Positions 6,792-14,096 of a DNA stretch of 44,340 nt are shown here, piece by piece. The DNA is from Cloacimonetes bacterium SCGC AAA252-N17 (GTDB lineage Bacteria; Cloacimonadota; Cloacimonadia; JGIOTU-2). The translations under genes were made by a program, and so were the position numbers. Below the pieces are notes generated by a model. It was not told the origin of the DNA. It worked only from the letters and a program-made list of their open reading frames with translations, and searched no databases. Every line of letters begins with the position of its first letter. The stretch's first letter is position 1. The stretch is from positions 1 through 44,340 of the forward strand of contig ASNI01000020.1 of NCBI GenBank assembly GCA_000404785.1, in the 5' to 3' direction.

Positions 6792-8324
6792 ATGAAAAAA
6801 CGAGCCCTCATAAGCGTTTCAGATAAATCAGGTATTGTGGATTTCGCACAAGAAATCGTTGCATTGGATTTTGAGATCATTTCAACAGGAGGAACATATA
6901 AAATACTCCAAGAGAATGGAATTCCTGTTATAAAAGTTTCTGATATTACTGGATTTCCTGAGATCATGAATGGAAGAGTGAAAACCCTTCATCCGGCTAT
7001 TCATGGAGGAATACTTGCTGATAAAAATAATCCTGAACATTTGGAAGCGCTTGAACAACAGCAAATTAAGCCGATCGATCTAGTCGTTGTGAACCTCTAT
7101 CCTTTTAGAAAAACCATTGCTACTCCTGATGTAACAGAAGCAGAAGCGATCGAGCAGATAGATATTGGCGGTCCGACAATGGTTCGAGCTGCTGCAAAGA
7201 ATTTTAACAGCGTTACCATCGTAGTTGACAAGAATGATTATGAAATCGTGCTTGATGAACTGAAAAAGAATGGTGAAGTTAGTCTTGAAACAAGAAAGAG
7301 TTTAGCCCGTAAAGCATTTCAACATACAGCGGAATATGATGCATATATTTCTAACTACTTCTCCAAAATATGTGATGAGTCCTTACCTTCTAAACTATCG
7401 ATTTCGTTACCTCTTCTTCAAACGCTCCGATATGGTGAGAATCCTCATCAAAAAGCAGGATATTATGATGATAATCCGGTTATTCATCAACTTCACGGGA
7501 AGGAGCTTTCATTTAATAATTTTCAGGATATTGATGCTGCCCTGAAAACTATCCTTGATTTCAAAGATAAACCCACAATTGGAATTTTCAAACACTGCAA
7601 TCCCTGCGGGATCGGTTCAGCAGATACATTAAAGGAAGCTTACCTAAAAGCTTTTGCCACAGATACTCAATCTCCCTTTGGCGGCATTGTCGTCTCAAAC
7701 CAATCTTTGGATATGGATGCAGCACTTGAGATCAACAAGATATTTACAGAAATAATTATCGCACCGGATTTTCCAGATGATGTGCTTGAAATACTGAAGA
7801 AAAAGAAAAACAGACGGCTCGTTATTTTTAATTTAGATGCACTTGAGACATTTATCGGAACTTATAATATCCGGTCATGCATGAACGGTATCCTCCTTCA
7901 GCAGGAAGATAGTTCTTGTGACATTGAAGAAAACTGGCAAATAGTTACGGAGCGGAAACCTTCTGAAACAGAATGGGAAAAATTGCGTTTTGCATGGAAA
8001 ACAGTGAATCATCTGAAATCCAACGCCATAGCAATATGCAGGGAGGATAGAACGATCGGACTCGGAATGGGGCAACCAAGCAGAATAGATTCAACGGAGA
8101 TAGCACTAATTAAAGCACAGAAATTCGGATTGAGTGTGCATGATTGCGCCCTTGGCTCCGATGCTTTCTTTCCTTTTCGGGATACTATTGATATGATTGC
8201 CAAAAAGGGTATCACTGCAGTTATCCAACCCGGCGGGTCGGTTCGTGATGAAGAAGTTATCCGGACTTGCAATGAGCATAAAATTACTATGATCTTTACC
8301 GGAATGAGACATTTTCGGCATTGA
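6792..8324 (+). CDS. purH: Bifunctional AICAR formyltransferase/IMP cyclohydrolase
   Basis: PurH catalyses the last two steps of de novo purine synthesis: 10-formyl-THF-dependent formylation of AICAR and ring closure to IMP. The 510-residue length is typical. The N-terminal MGS-like cyclohydrolase domain shows 'RALISVSDKSGIVDFA', 'ISTGGTYKIL', and 'GRVKTLHPAIHGGILA'. The C-terminal transformylase domain begins near 'LRYGENPHQKAGYY' and carries the catalytic Lys-His pair in 'IFKHCNPCG' and 'QPGGSVRDEEVI'. The start has AAGGAATAAAAT upstream. No other pur gene is adjacent, so it appears to be an isolated pathway gene set behind a truncated ORF6N remnant. Its 3' end runs within 40 bp of a REP array. 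Confidence 0.97.
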   Translation: MKKRALISVSDKSGIVDFAQEIVALDFEIISTGGTYKILQENGIPVIKVSDITGFPEIMNGRVKTLHPAIHGGILADKNNPEHLEALEQQQIKPIDLVVVNLYPFRKTIATPDVTEAEAIEQIDIGGPTMVRAAAKNFNSVTIVVDKNDYEIVLDELKKNGEVSLETRKSLARKAFQHTAEYDAYISNYFSKICDESLPSKLSISLPLLQTLRYGENPHQKAGYYDDNPVIHQLHGKELSFNNFQDIDAALKTILDFKDKPTIGIFKHCNPCGIGSADTLKEAYLKAFATDTQSPFGGIVVSNQSLDMDAALEINKIFTEIIIAPDFPDDVLEILKKKKNRRLVIFNLDALETFIGTYNIRSCMNGILLQQEDSSCDIEENWQIVTERKPSETEWEKLRFAWKTVNHLKSNAIAICREDRTIGLGMGQPSRIDSTEIALIKAQKFGLSVHDCALGSDAFFPFRDTIDMIAKKGITAVIQPGGSVRDEEVIRTCNEHKITMIFTGMRHFRH

Positions 8325-8359
8325 TTTATGATGACGATTAATAGAAAGTTGTTGGATAT

Positions 8360-8595
8360 CATTCCCAAACAAGGGTTTGGGAACGAGAAATTATATGGTC
8401 TTTGGAGCGAGAAATTATATGATCTTTGGAGCGAGAAATTATATGGTCTTTGGAGCGAGAAATTATATGGTCTTTGGAGCGAGAAATTATATGATCTTTG
8501 GAACGAGAAAGCTATAAACCAAAAAAAAACAAAAAATGTACTTGTTAACCAAACCACCAAAAATGTACTTGTTCCCAAACCCCTGTTTGGGAACA
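8360..8595. repeat. REP array, left flank of the RAYT gene
   Basis: The array opens with a hairpin (8360-8387; arms 'attcccaaac' and 'gtttgggaac') and closes with an 11-bp-stem hairpin (8570-8595; arms tgttcccaaac / gtttgggaaca, loop ccct). Between them lie five 24-bp tandem units and two copies of 'aaaaatgtacttgtt'. The same elements in the same order flank the other side of the transposase gene (9158-9354). Typical arrangement for REP/BIME sequences next to their REP-associated tyrosine transposase. Confidence 0.85.
8384..8503. repeat. Five tandem 24-bp units
   Basis: Five consecutive 24-bp units start 'cgagaaattatatg' and end 'ctttggag'. They differ only by g/a at one internal position and g/a at the last. 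Because 24 is a multiple of three, an open frame on each strand passes through and would read as a repeated octapeptide (EKLYGLWS on the plus strand), but nothing supports translation. The unit's junction 'tttggagcgag' resembles the right arm of the neighbouring REP ('tttgggaacgag'), suggesting it arose by amplification of a REP half-site. Confidence 0.8.
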
Positions 8596-8605
8596 CAATA
8601 TAATC

Positions 8606-9145
8606 ATGCGTAGCAGATATAAATTTTCCGAGGTTCAAGATCATTTATATTTTATTACATGGATTGTTGTAGGAAAAATAAAGTTTTTTACAGATCCAAG
8701 ATATTGTGATATAATCATCGAAAATTTCAAATTCTATAGAGATTATAAGGAGTTAAAAATATTTTTCTATGTGATAATGGATCATCATCTCCACATGATC
8801 GCATCACATCCAACGGATATTGAAATAATTATTCAGAATATAAAAGGTTATACAGCCAAAGAGATAATTTTATTATTGAAGGAAGATAAAAAAAATGATA
8901 TTTTGGATTCATTGAAAATGCTAAAGAAGTCATATAAAAGAAATTCGACTTATCAATTCTGGGATGAGGGGAGTTACCCCAAATTGATTTGTTCCACGAA
9001 TATGTTACGCCAGAAGATTGATTACATTCATTTCAATCCGGTAAAGAGAGGATTTGTAACCGAGCCAGAGGACTGGTATTATTCCAGCGCACGAAATTAT
9101 GCTGGAAAGAAATTTCCTTTTAAGATTGATGAACTTGAGTTATAG
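8606..9145 (+). CDS. REP-associated tyrosine transposase (RAYT, Y1 HUH family)
   Basis: A 179-residue Y1 transposase of the IS200-like/TnpA-REP family. The HUH metal-binding motif is seen in 'IMDHHLHMIAS' (His61 and His63), and the nucleophilic Tyr is probably Tyr140 in 'IDYIHFNPVKRG'. The C-terminal 'WYYSSARNY' is also characteristic. Such single-domain enzymes cut and rejoin single-stranded REP hairpins and are thought to be domesticated or to spread REPs in trans. The gene is intact and starts at ATG 8606, just 10 bp after a REP hairpin. It is bounded on both sides by near-duplicate REP arrays and sits between purH and miaA. Its presence together with matching REPs at 41282-41359 suggests past or current activity. 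Confidence 0.92.
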   Translation: MRSRYKFSEVQDHLYFITWIVVGKIKFFTDPRYCDIIIENFKFYRDYKELKIFFYVIMDHHLHMIASHPTDIEIIIQNIKGYTAKEIILLLKEDKKNDILDSLKMLKKSYKRNSTYQFWDEGSYPKLICSTNMLRQKIDYIHFNPVKRGFVTEPEDWYYSSARNYAGKKFPFKIDELEL

Positions 9146-9157
9146 TATAGATAATAG

Positions 9158-9354
9158 CATTCCCAAACAGGGGTTTGGGAACGAGGAGCCGACATCGGGT
9201 TTGGGAACGAGGAGCCGACATCGGGTTTGGGAATGAGAAATTATATGGTCTTTGGAACGAGAGAGTTATTACCCCCCCCAAAAAAAAAACAAAAAATGTA
9301 CTTGTTCCCAAACCACCAAAAATGTACTTGTTCCCAAACCCCTGTTTGGGAACA
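9158..9354. repeat. REP array, right flank of the RAYT gene
   Basis: The array starts with the hairpin at 9158-9185 and ends with the 11-bp-stem hairpin at 9329-9354, identical to the left-flank closing hairpin. Inside are two tandem 26-bp units (9171-9222; 'gggtttgggaacgaggag' followed by 'ccgacatc'), one copy of the 24-bp left-flank unit (about 9234-9257), a C-run followed by an A-run near 9271-9289, and two 'aatgtacttgttcccaaacc' copies. The order matches the left flank, so the transposase gene sits within a direct duplication of the array. Confidence 0.85.
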
Positions 9355-9372
9355 CATTGCATAGTATTTCTG

Positions 9373-10332
9373 ATGAAATCAAATAAAGCTAATCAACCAA
9401 AACTGATCGTCATTTGCGGTCCAACAGGAGTGGGGAAAACTTCACTTGCTTTACAACTTGCTGAAGATCTCTCTGCTGAGATCATTTCTGCTGATTCGCG
9501 TCAGATATATAAATATATGAATATTGGTACTGCAAAACCAACTCCTGAAGAAGTAGCTCGTGTTCCTCATCATCTCATCGATATTATCACACCTGATCAA
9601 AAATTTACTGCAGGAGAATTTGTGAAAAGAGCTGATTCGGCAGTTTCAAAAATAAAAAAAAATAACCATATTCCTTTCGTGGTTGGAGGAACCGGATTTT
9701 ATATTAAATCTTTATTATATGGATTGTGCAAGATCCCTCCAATTCCTGCTGCTATAAGAAATGAACTAAAGAAAGAAGTTGAAGAAAAAGGAGCTCAGAC
9801 TCTTCATCACATGCTGGATGAAGTTGATCCTGTTGCAGCCAGGAAGACCGATTCGAATGATGTAAACCGTATTGTAAGAGCCCTCGAAGTTTATCGAGTA
9901 ACAGGATCACCAATTTCATCTTATTGGCAAAAAGATGCACTTGAAAAGCGATATCATCATTTCACAATTTTTATTATCGATGAACGTTCAGTATTATATG
10001 AAAAAATAAATACCCGTGTTGATAAGATGATAAGGGATAGTCTATTCGATGAATTCAAACATTTGCTTGAAATGGGATTTACGAGAAATGATCCTGGCAT
10101 GAATTCACTTGGCTATAAAGAATTATTTGATTATATTGATGGAATTCATGACTGGCATACAACCGTCGAACTCATAAAACAGTATATGAGAAATTATGCC
10201 AAAAGACAGCTCACATGGTTCCATAAACAAGAAATACATTTGACAATCTCTCCTCCCCAGCTTACTTTATTTGATATAAAAAATCAAATCATGGAGTTTC
10301 TGGGACACAATGAAGCATGTTGCTATAGTTAA
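9373..10332 (+). CDS. miaA: tRNA dimethylallyltransferase
   Basis: MiaA adds dimethylallyl to N6 of A37 in tRNAs that read codons starting with U. The 319-residue product has the P-loop 'GPTGVGKTSLA' at about residues 15-25, 'ISADSRQIYKYMNIGTAKPT', 'VVGGTGFYIK', and the C-terminal 'RNYAKRQLTWF'. The frame stays open upstream to 9175, but those 66 codons are translated REP array, so I placed the start at ATG 9373, immediately before the first conserved strand. The preceding REP hairpin (9329-9354) would sit in the leader of this mRNA. The gene overlaps the following parvulin gene by 23 bp, indicating co-transcription. Confidence 0.95.
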   Translation: MKSNKANQPKLIVICGPTGVGKTSLALQLAEDLSAEIISADSRQIYKYMNIGTAKPTPEEVARVPHHLIDIITPDQKFTAGEFVKRADSAVSKIKKNNHIPFVVGGTGFYIKSLLYGLCKIPPIPAAIRNELKKEVEEKGAQTLHHMLDEVDPVAARKTDSNDVNRIVRALEVYRVTGSPISSYWQKDALEKRYHHFTIFIIDERSVLYEKINTRVDKMIRDSLFDEFKHLLEMGFTRNDPGMNSLGYKELFDYIDGIHDWHTTVELIKQYMRNYAKRQLTWFHKQEIHLTISPPQLTLFDIKNQIMEFLGHNEACCYS

Positions 10333-11164
10333 TAATTACAAAATCTTTCATGCAGATTACAAGGCGGAATTGTTTCAGCTTCTCAAAGAGCATCATGTTG
10401 AGAAGCCATCAAAACAGCTGAAAGAAACAGCCATAAACAATCTGATCGATGCATGTCTGCTTATGGAAGAATCAAACAAGTGCAACATTCACATAGATGA
10501 AAGCTCAGTCCATTTCCAGTTCCAGGAGATCCAGAGCCAGTATGAATCTCACGAAGATTTCATCAAAGACCTTGCAGAATCTAATATTTCAGTTGATAAA
10601 TTATTGGAAAATATCGGGAACGGGCTTCGAATTAAGGAATATATTAAAAGCCAATTTCTGGATTCTGTTGATATCGAACCTGAATGGATCCAGGAATACT
10701 ATGAAAGCCATAAAGAGCAGCTTCAGTATCCGGAACGCGCCCGTATTTGTCATATTTTGATCAGCAATCGTGACCCAGAAGCTTTTTCAAAATTGGAAGA
10801 AGTAAGTAAAAAATTATATGAGAATGAAGATTTTTGCGATGTTGCCAATAATTACTCCGAATGCCCAAGTGCAAAAAAGAACGGCGATCTCGGTTTTATC
10901 AATCGCGGCGACCTGGTTGAAGAGCTGGAGAATGTGATCTTCTCTCTGAAGAAAGATCAAATTGCGGGTCCCATTCCAACGGATTTCGGCTTTCATTTTG
11001 TGAAATTAATTGAGAAAAAAGAACAGCGAATTCCATCCTATGATGAAATCAAGGGTTCACTAAAAAAACAGCTTGAAAAGATCGCTGGAGAACTTGAATT
11101 ATTACACTTTATCAGGAAGCTCAGAAACAAAGCAAAAATAGAAATATTTTTCGCCAATCTATGA
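10310..11164 (+). CDS. Parvulin-type peptidyl-prolyl isomerase without signal peptide
   Basis: A 284-residue protein with a helical N-terminal half and a PpiC/rotamase domain at about residues 145-240: 'ARICHILISN', 'NYSECPSAKKNGDLGFINRGDLVEELENVIFSL' in part, and 'IPTDFGFHFVKLIEKKE'. This order is that of SurA/PpiC/NifM-like chaperone-isomerases. Unlike SurA or PrsA, the N-terminus (MKHVAIVNNYKIF) has no signal peptide or lipobox, so it should act in the cytoplasm. It begins inside the end of miaA and its stop overlaps the deoB start (ATGA), so all three genes are likely one transcript. The client protein is unknown. Confidence 0.85.
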   Translation: MKHVAIVNNYKIFHADYKAELFQLLKEHHVEKPSKQLKETAINNLIDACLLMEESNKCNIHIDESSVHFQFQEIQSQYESHEDFIKDLAESNISVDKLLENIGNGLRIKEYIKSQFLDSVDIEPEWIQEYYESHKEQLQYPERARICHILISNRDPEAFSKLEEVSKKLYENEDFCDVANNYSECPSAKKNGDLGFINRGDLVEELENVIFSLKKDQIAGPIPTDFGFHFVKLIEKKEQRIPSYDEIKGSLKKQLEKIAGELELLHFIRKLRNKAKIEIFFANL

Positions 11165-12450
11165 GAATTCACCGAGTTTTCCTCATCATTCTTGATGGGG
11201 TTGGTGTAGGCGCACTACCTGATGCAGCACAATACCACGATGAAGGAAGCAATACGTTATCAAATACTGCAGAAAAAGTTCATGGACTTCATCTGCCGAA
11301 CCTTCAGAAATTGGGTTTTGGGAATATCATCCCTATTGAAGGTGTTCCTGACGAGAAAGATCCCATTGGAGATTTCGGGAAAGCTATTGAGATCTCTGCA
11401 GGCAAAGACAGCACTACTGGCCATTGGGAGATCATGGGACTTATCAACGAGCAACCATTTCCCACTTATCCGCCAGCTGACGGATTTCCTAAAGAAATAA
11501 TTGATACTTTCATTGAGAAAACGGGCTGCAAGGGAGTGCTTGGAAACACGGCAGCATCCGGAACTGAGATCATCAACGAGCTTGGGGAAGAGCATCTTAA
11601 AACCCATTTCCCGATTGTTTACACATCTGCGGACAGCGTATTTCAAATCGCAACTCATGAAAAGATTTATCCATTGGCGAAGTTATATAAGATGTGTAAG
11701 ATTGCACGAAATGAAATTTTGGTCGGCAAACACCGGGTAGGAAGGGTTATTGCCAGACCTTTTGTCGGTGATAAGAATGGAGAATTCAAACGCACCGGAG
11801 CCCGAAAAGATTTTTCAGTAAATCCTCCGTCACAAACGATTATGGATCTTCTGAAAAATCAGGGCATTCCTGTTATTGGAGTAGGAAAGATCGAAGACCT
11901 TTTTAACTTTCAGGGAATTACTGAATCCATTCATACACCTCACAATCCGGAAGCGATGGATATGATCCTTTCCTATTGCGAGAAAGCAGATAGGGGACTT
12001 ATTTTTGCAAATCTGCCTGACTTCGATACCCTTTGGGGACATCGGAATAATTATAGAGCATTTGCAGGAGGATTGGAAGAATTTGATCGCTGGCTTCCTG
12101 AATTAATTGAAAAAGTGACAGAAAATGACATCATCATAATAACGGCTGATCACGGCTGCGATCCGACAACAAAAAGCACTGACCACTCCCGTGAATATAT
12201 ACCGATTTTAGTATATGGAAAGGGCATCAAAAGCGGAGTCGATATTGGAGTCCGAAAAACCTTTGCAGACATTGGTGCTACAATTGCTGATATATTCCAG
12301 ATACAAGGGACTGGAAATGGAACCAGTTTCTGGAATGAAGTACAGATAGACAGAAAGCAATATGATAACACCACAGAGAGCACAGAGAACACAGAGAAAA
12401 TTTCCTCTTGCTCGTCTCGGTGTAATGAAATGAAAACGGAAGAGGAGTAA
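11161..12450 (+). CDS. deoB: Phosphopentomutase with a repeat-derived C-terminal tail
   Basis: DeoB interconverts (deoxy)ribose 1- and 5-phosphates in nucleoside salvage. It belongs to the alkaline-phosphatase superfamily and uses two Mn ions. Visible signatures are 'VFLIILDGVGVGALPDA' (metal Asp), 'GKDSTTGHWEIMG' (the phosphorylated Thr), 'VGVGKIEDLFNFQGIT', and 'ITADHGCDPTTKSTDHSREY'. The core ends near 'GTGNGTSFWNEV' at about residue 393, the normal family end. A further 35 or so residues follow, encoded partly by three tandem 9-bp repeats (12372-12398), and read as Thr/Glu/Ser-rich sequence. The ATG overlaps the upstream stop by four bases. Confidence 0.96.
   Translation: MRIHRVFLIILDGVGVGALPDAAQYHDEGSNTLSNTAEKVHGLHLPNLQKLGFGNIIPIEGVPDEKDPIGDFGKAIEISAGKDSTTGHWEIMGLINEQPFPTYPPADGFPKEIIDTFIEKTGCKGVLGNTAASGTEIINELGEEHLKTHFPIVYTSADSVFQIATHEKIYPLAKLYKMCKIARNEILVGKHRVGRVIARPFVGDKNGEFKRTGARKDFSVNPPSQTIMDLLKNQGIPVIGVGKIEDLFNFQGITESIHTPHNPEAMDMILSYCEKADRGLIFANLPDFDTLWGHRNNYRAFAGGLEEFDRWLPELIEKVTENDIIIITADHGCDPTTKSTDHSREYIPILVYGKGIKSGVDIGVRKTFADIGATIADIFQIQGTGNGTSFWNEVQIDRKQYDNTTESTENTEKISSCSSRCNEMKTEEE
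12372..12398 (+). repeat. Three tandem 9-bp units in the deoB tail
   Basis: The units are cacagagag, cacagagaa and cacagagaa. The frame-neutral length keeps deoB open past its normal end. Related short pieces occur at 660-675 (reverse sense), within the protease gene at about 16370-16386 (cgcagagaacgcaaag), and near 44311-44324. Confidence 0.8.
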
Positions 12451-12539
12451 TTATGATGATCATAAAAAGAAGCTTTCGGTATTTACACAAAAGTGATAAG
12501 AATTATAAAGTATGAGAATATAAATACGAGGTATAAAAA

Positions 12540-13460
12540 ATGAGGAAATATTTTTTTCTGCTGATCGCACTTTTGGTTTTAACCTCCTGTATTTTCGAAT
12601 ATACTGAAAATGGAGATAATGATGAAGATCTCGAGAAGATAAAACAGGTATTTCTAAATATTTTTAATGAGTTCACCATGTTCGATGTCGATGGGGTCAT
12701 GGAGTATTTCAGCGCAGATTTCTTGAACGATGGAATAGATTTTTTTGAAGAGCGATCAATTTGGTATGACCGGCTTGGCGCTTCAGTCGAGATTTTGTCC
12801 TATGCCGCAATTCAGATCAATAGCGATTATGCCTTTGTCTCCTTTACAATAGATTATAACGGAGTTGAATATTCAGTACCTCTGGATGGAGTATTTACCG
12901 ACCTGGTCTATTTCAAAAAGTATAATGATGAGTGGAAAGTCTATGGTAATCAGCAGGAATTTGGCAGCAGCTATTCAATAGATGTGGATACAAATCCTTC
13001 GGGCGCAAGTCTCTATCTGAATGGCATCAAACTTGATTATACCACACCTTATACTATGGATAATTTATCTGTAGGGAATTACATAGTTGGTATATATTTG
13101 AAGGGCTATAATGAGATATGGAAAGAGCTCTATCTTTCCGCTGACACAACGATGTATTATTATCTCGAATTACCTTCCTATCCCACTCCTGTTTTTAATA
13201 TCATTAATCCTCTGGATGGAGATATTATCAATGGTGATGATTTTTTCCTTTCAGGATATGTAAGTGACTTTCTTGGTACTTATGCGATCCTGAATATGAA
13301 CGGCGAAGAGCAGACGGTAGAAGTCGATGAATTTGGAGATTTTCATCAGTACATAGATATTTACGATCAGACAAATACTTTCTATCTTCGGGTGACCAAT
13401 TCCTCTGGGAATACAGGTATTTCAGAAGATATTACTGTGTTTCGGGTAGAGGATAATTAG
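12540..13460 (+). CDS. Lipoprotein with a PEGA domain
   Basis: The 306-residue product starts MRKYFFLLIALLVLTSC, a lipoprotein signal with lipobox LTSC (Cys17). Residues about 30-140 have the look of an NTF2/SnoaL-like cup ('FTMFDVDGVMEYFSADF', 'DEWKVYGNQ'). They are followed by a PEGA domain near 145-215 ('VDTNPSGASLYLNG ... TPYTMDNLSVGNYIVGI') and an Ig-like segment to the end. PEGA domains are found on surface and S-layer-associated proteins. The start has GAGG about eight bases upstream. It is a monocistronic-looking gene between deoB and a repeat element. The fold calls for the first and last parts are inferred from pattern only. Confidence 0.75.
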   Translation: MRKYFFLLIALLVLTSCIFEYTENGDNDEDLEKIKQVFLNIFNEFTMFDVDGVMEYFSADFLNDGIDFFEERSIWYDRLGASVEILSYAAIQINSDYAFVSFTIDYNGVEYSVPLDGVFTDLVYFKKYNDEWKVYGNQQEFGSSYSIDVDTNPSGASLYLNGIKLDYTTPYTMDNLSVGNYIVGIYLKGYNEIWKELYLSADTTMYYYLELPSYPTPVFNIINPLDGDIINGDDFFLSGYVSDFLGTYAILNMNGEEQTVEVDEFGDFHQYIDIYDQTNTFYLRVTNSSGNTGISEDITVFRVEDN

Positions 13461-13466
13461 TATTGT

Positions 13467-13562
13467 TTGGACTGGACTTGAGAGACGAAGTCCTCGAGTT
13501 GAGAACAACCTTGTGAATCGTATACATTCCGAACTCTACCAGCCGGCGTGTGAAGTCCAGTC
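13467..13562. repeat. MITE-like element with 10-bp inverted ends
   Basis: The first 44 nt (13467-13510) recur at 16612-16655 with one difference. Within it GGACTT / AAGTCC forms a local hairpin. The outer end gactggactt (13470-13479) is repeated as its reverse complement aagtccagtc at 13553-13562, giving a 93-bp unit bounded by inverted repeats. It begins seven bases after the lipoprotein stop. Confidence 0.65.
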
Positions 13563-13622
13563 TATGAGTCACTTGCATAAAAATAAGTTGACAGTATATA
13601 TTCCATTGAAAAGATAAATATT

Positions 13623-13949
13623 ATGATAAATAGAAAAGAAGCGTTAGTTCTGGCAAAAAAAATACAGGATAATTTGAAAAACATCTATGGTTCTAATCTA
13701 AAATTAGTTTATCTTTTTGGTTCTTGTGCAAGAAATGAAGCAAATGAGGATTCTGATATAGATATTGCAGTAGTCCTTGATGGTCTTGCCAGTAGATACA
13801 AAGAAAGAGAACGCTGTAGTAAGATGCGGGCAAAGATCAGTTTAGAAAATAACTGTGTTATCAATTTGTTCTTTTTAGAGAAAAACGAATTGCTTGCAAA
13901 GGAATATGCCTTGTTTCGTAATATATTTGAAGAAGGTATCATAGTATGA
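13623..13949 (+). CDS. MNT-type minimal nucleotidyltransferase (MntA-like antitoxin)
   Basis: The 108-residue protein carries the nucleotidyltransferase signature 'LVYLFGSCARNEANEDSDIDIAVVL', that is, GS followed by D-x-D at about residues 34-52, split here as FGSCARNEANEDSDID. Proteins of this size pair with HEPN-domain toxins (MntA/HepT systems); the MNT partner neutralises the HEPN RNase by adding AMP to it. The stop overlaps the start of the downstream HEPN frame (ATGA), as in intact modules. No clear Shine-Dalgarno sequence precedes the ATG. The HEPN partner is truncated, so this antitoxin may now lack a target. Confidence 0.85.
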   Translation: MINRKEALVLAKKIQDNLKNIYGSNLKLVYLFGSCARNEANEDSDIDIAVVLDGLASRYKERERCSKMRAKISLENNCVINLFFLEKNELLAKEYALFRNIFEEGIIV

Positions 13950-14086
13950 CGAATGAAATAAGACAACATATAGAAAGAAGTAAACAGTTTATTAAGGTTG
14001 CCGAAGACCTTTCAAAACTAAAGTATTGGGATAATGTGATTAGTAGAACTTATTATGCCCCAATGTATCTGGACTACTCCAAATGA
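13946..14086 (+). pseudogene. HEPN-domain toxin, truncated after 46 residues
   Basis: ATG 13946 overlaps the MNT stop. The frame reads MTNEIRQHIERSKQFIKVAE and then 'DNVISRTYYAPMYL', matching the first two helices of HEPN proteins, where the family has 'SRAYYAMFYAA'. It then diverges and stops at 14084-14086. A complete HEPN domain is around 110-140 residues with a catalytic R-x4-6-H; here the sequence runs directly into the leader of the protease gene, so the C-terminal two thirds are missing. The toxin is almost certainly inactive. The break lies about 10 bp before the ribosome binding region of the next gene. Confidence 0.8.
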
Positions 14087-14096
14087 GGAAAAAACA

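Noticed and set aside
8328..8603. Open frame of 91 codons through the left REP array with repeated EKLYGLWS octapeptides
   Set aside because: The frame exists because the tandem unit is 24 bp long. It consists of repeat and hairpin DNA on both strands, has no ribosome binding site, and overlaps the end of the array.
8009..8644. 211-codon minus-strand frame covering the REP array and the end of purH
   Set aside because: It is antisense to purH and to the repeats and has no recognisable domain. Its repeated peptide is the reverse reading of the 24-bp units.
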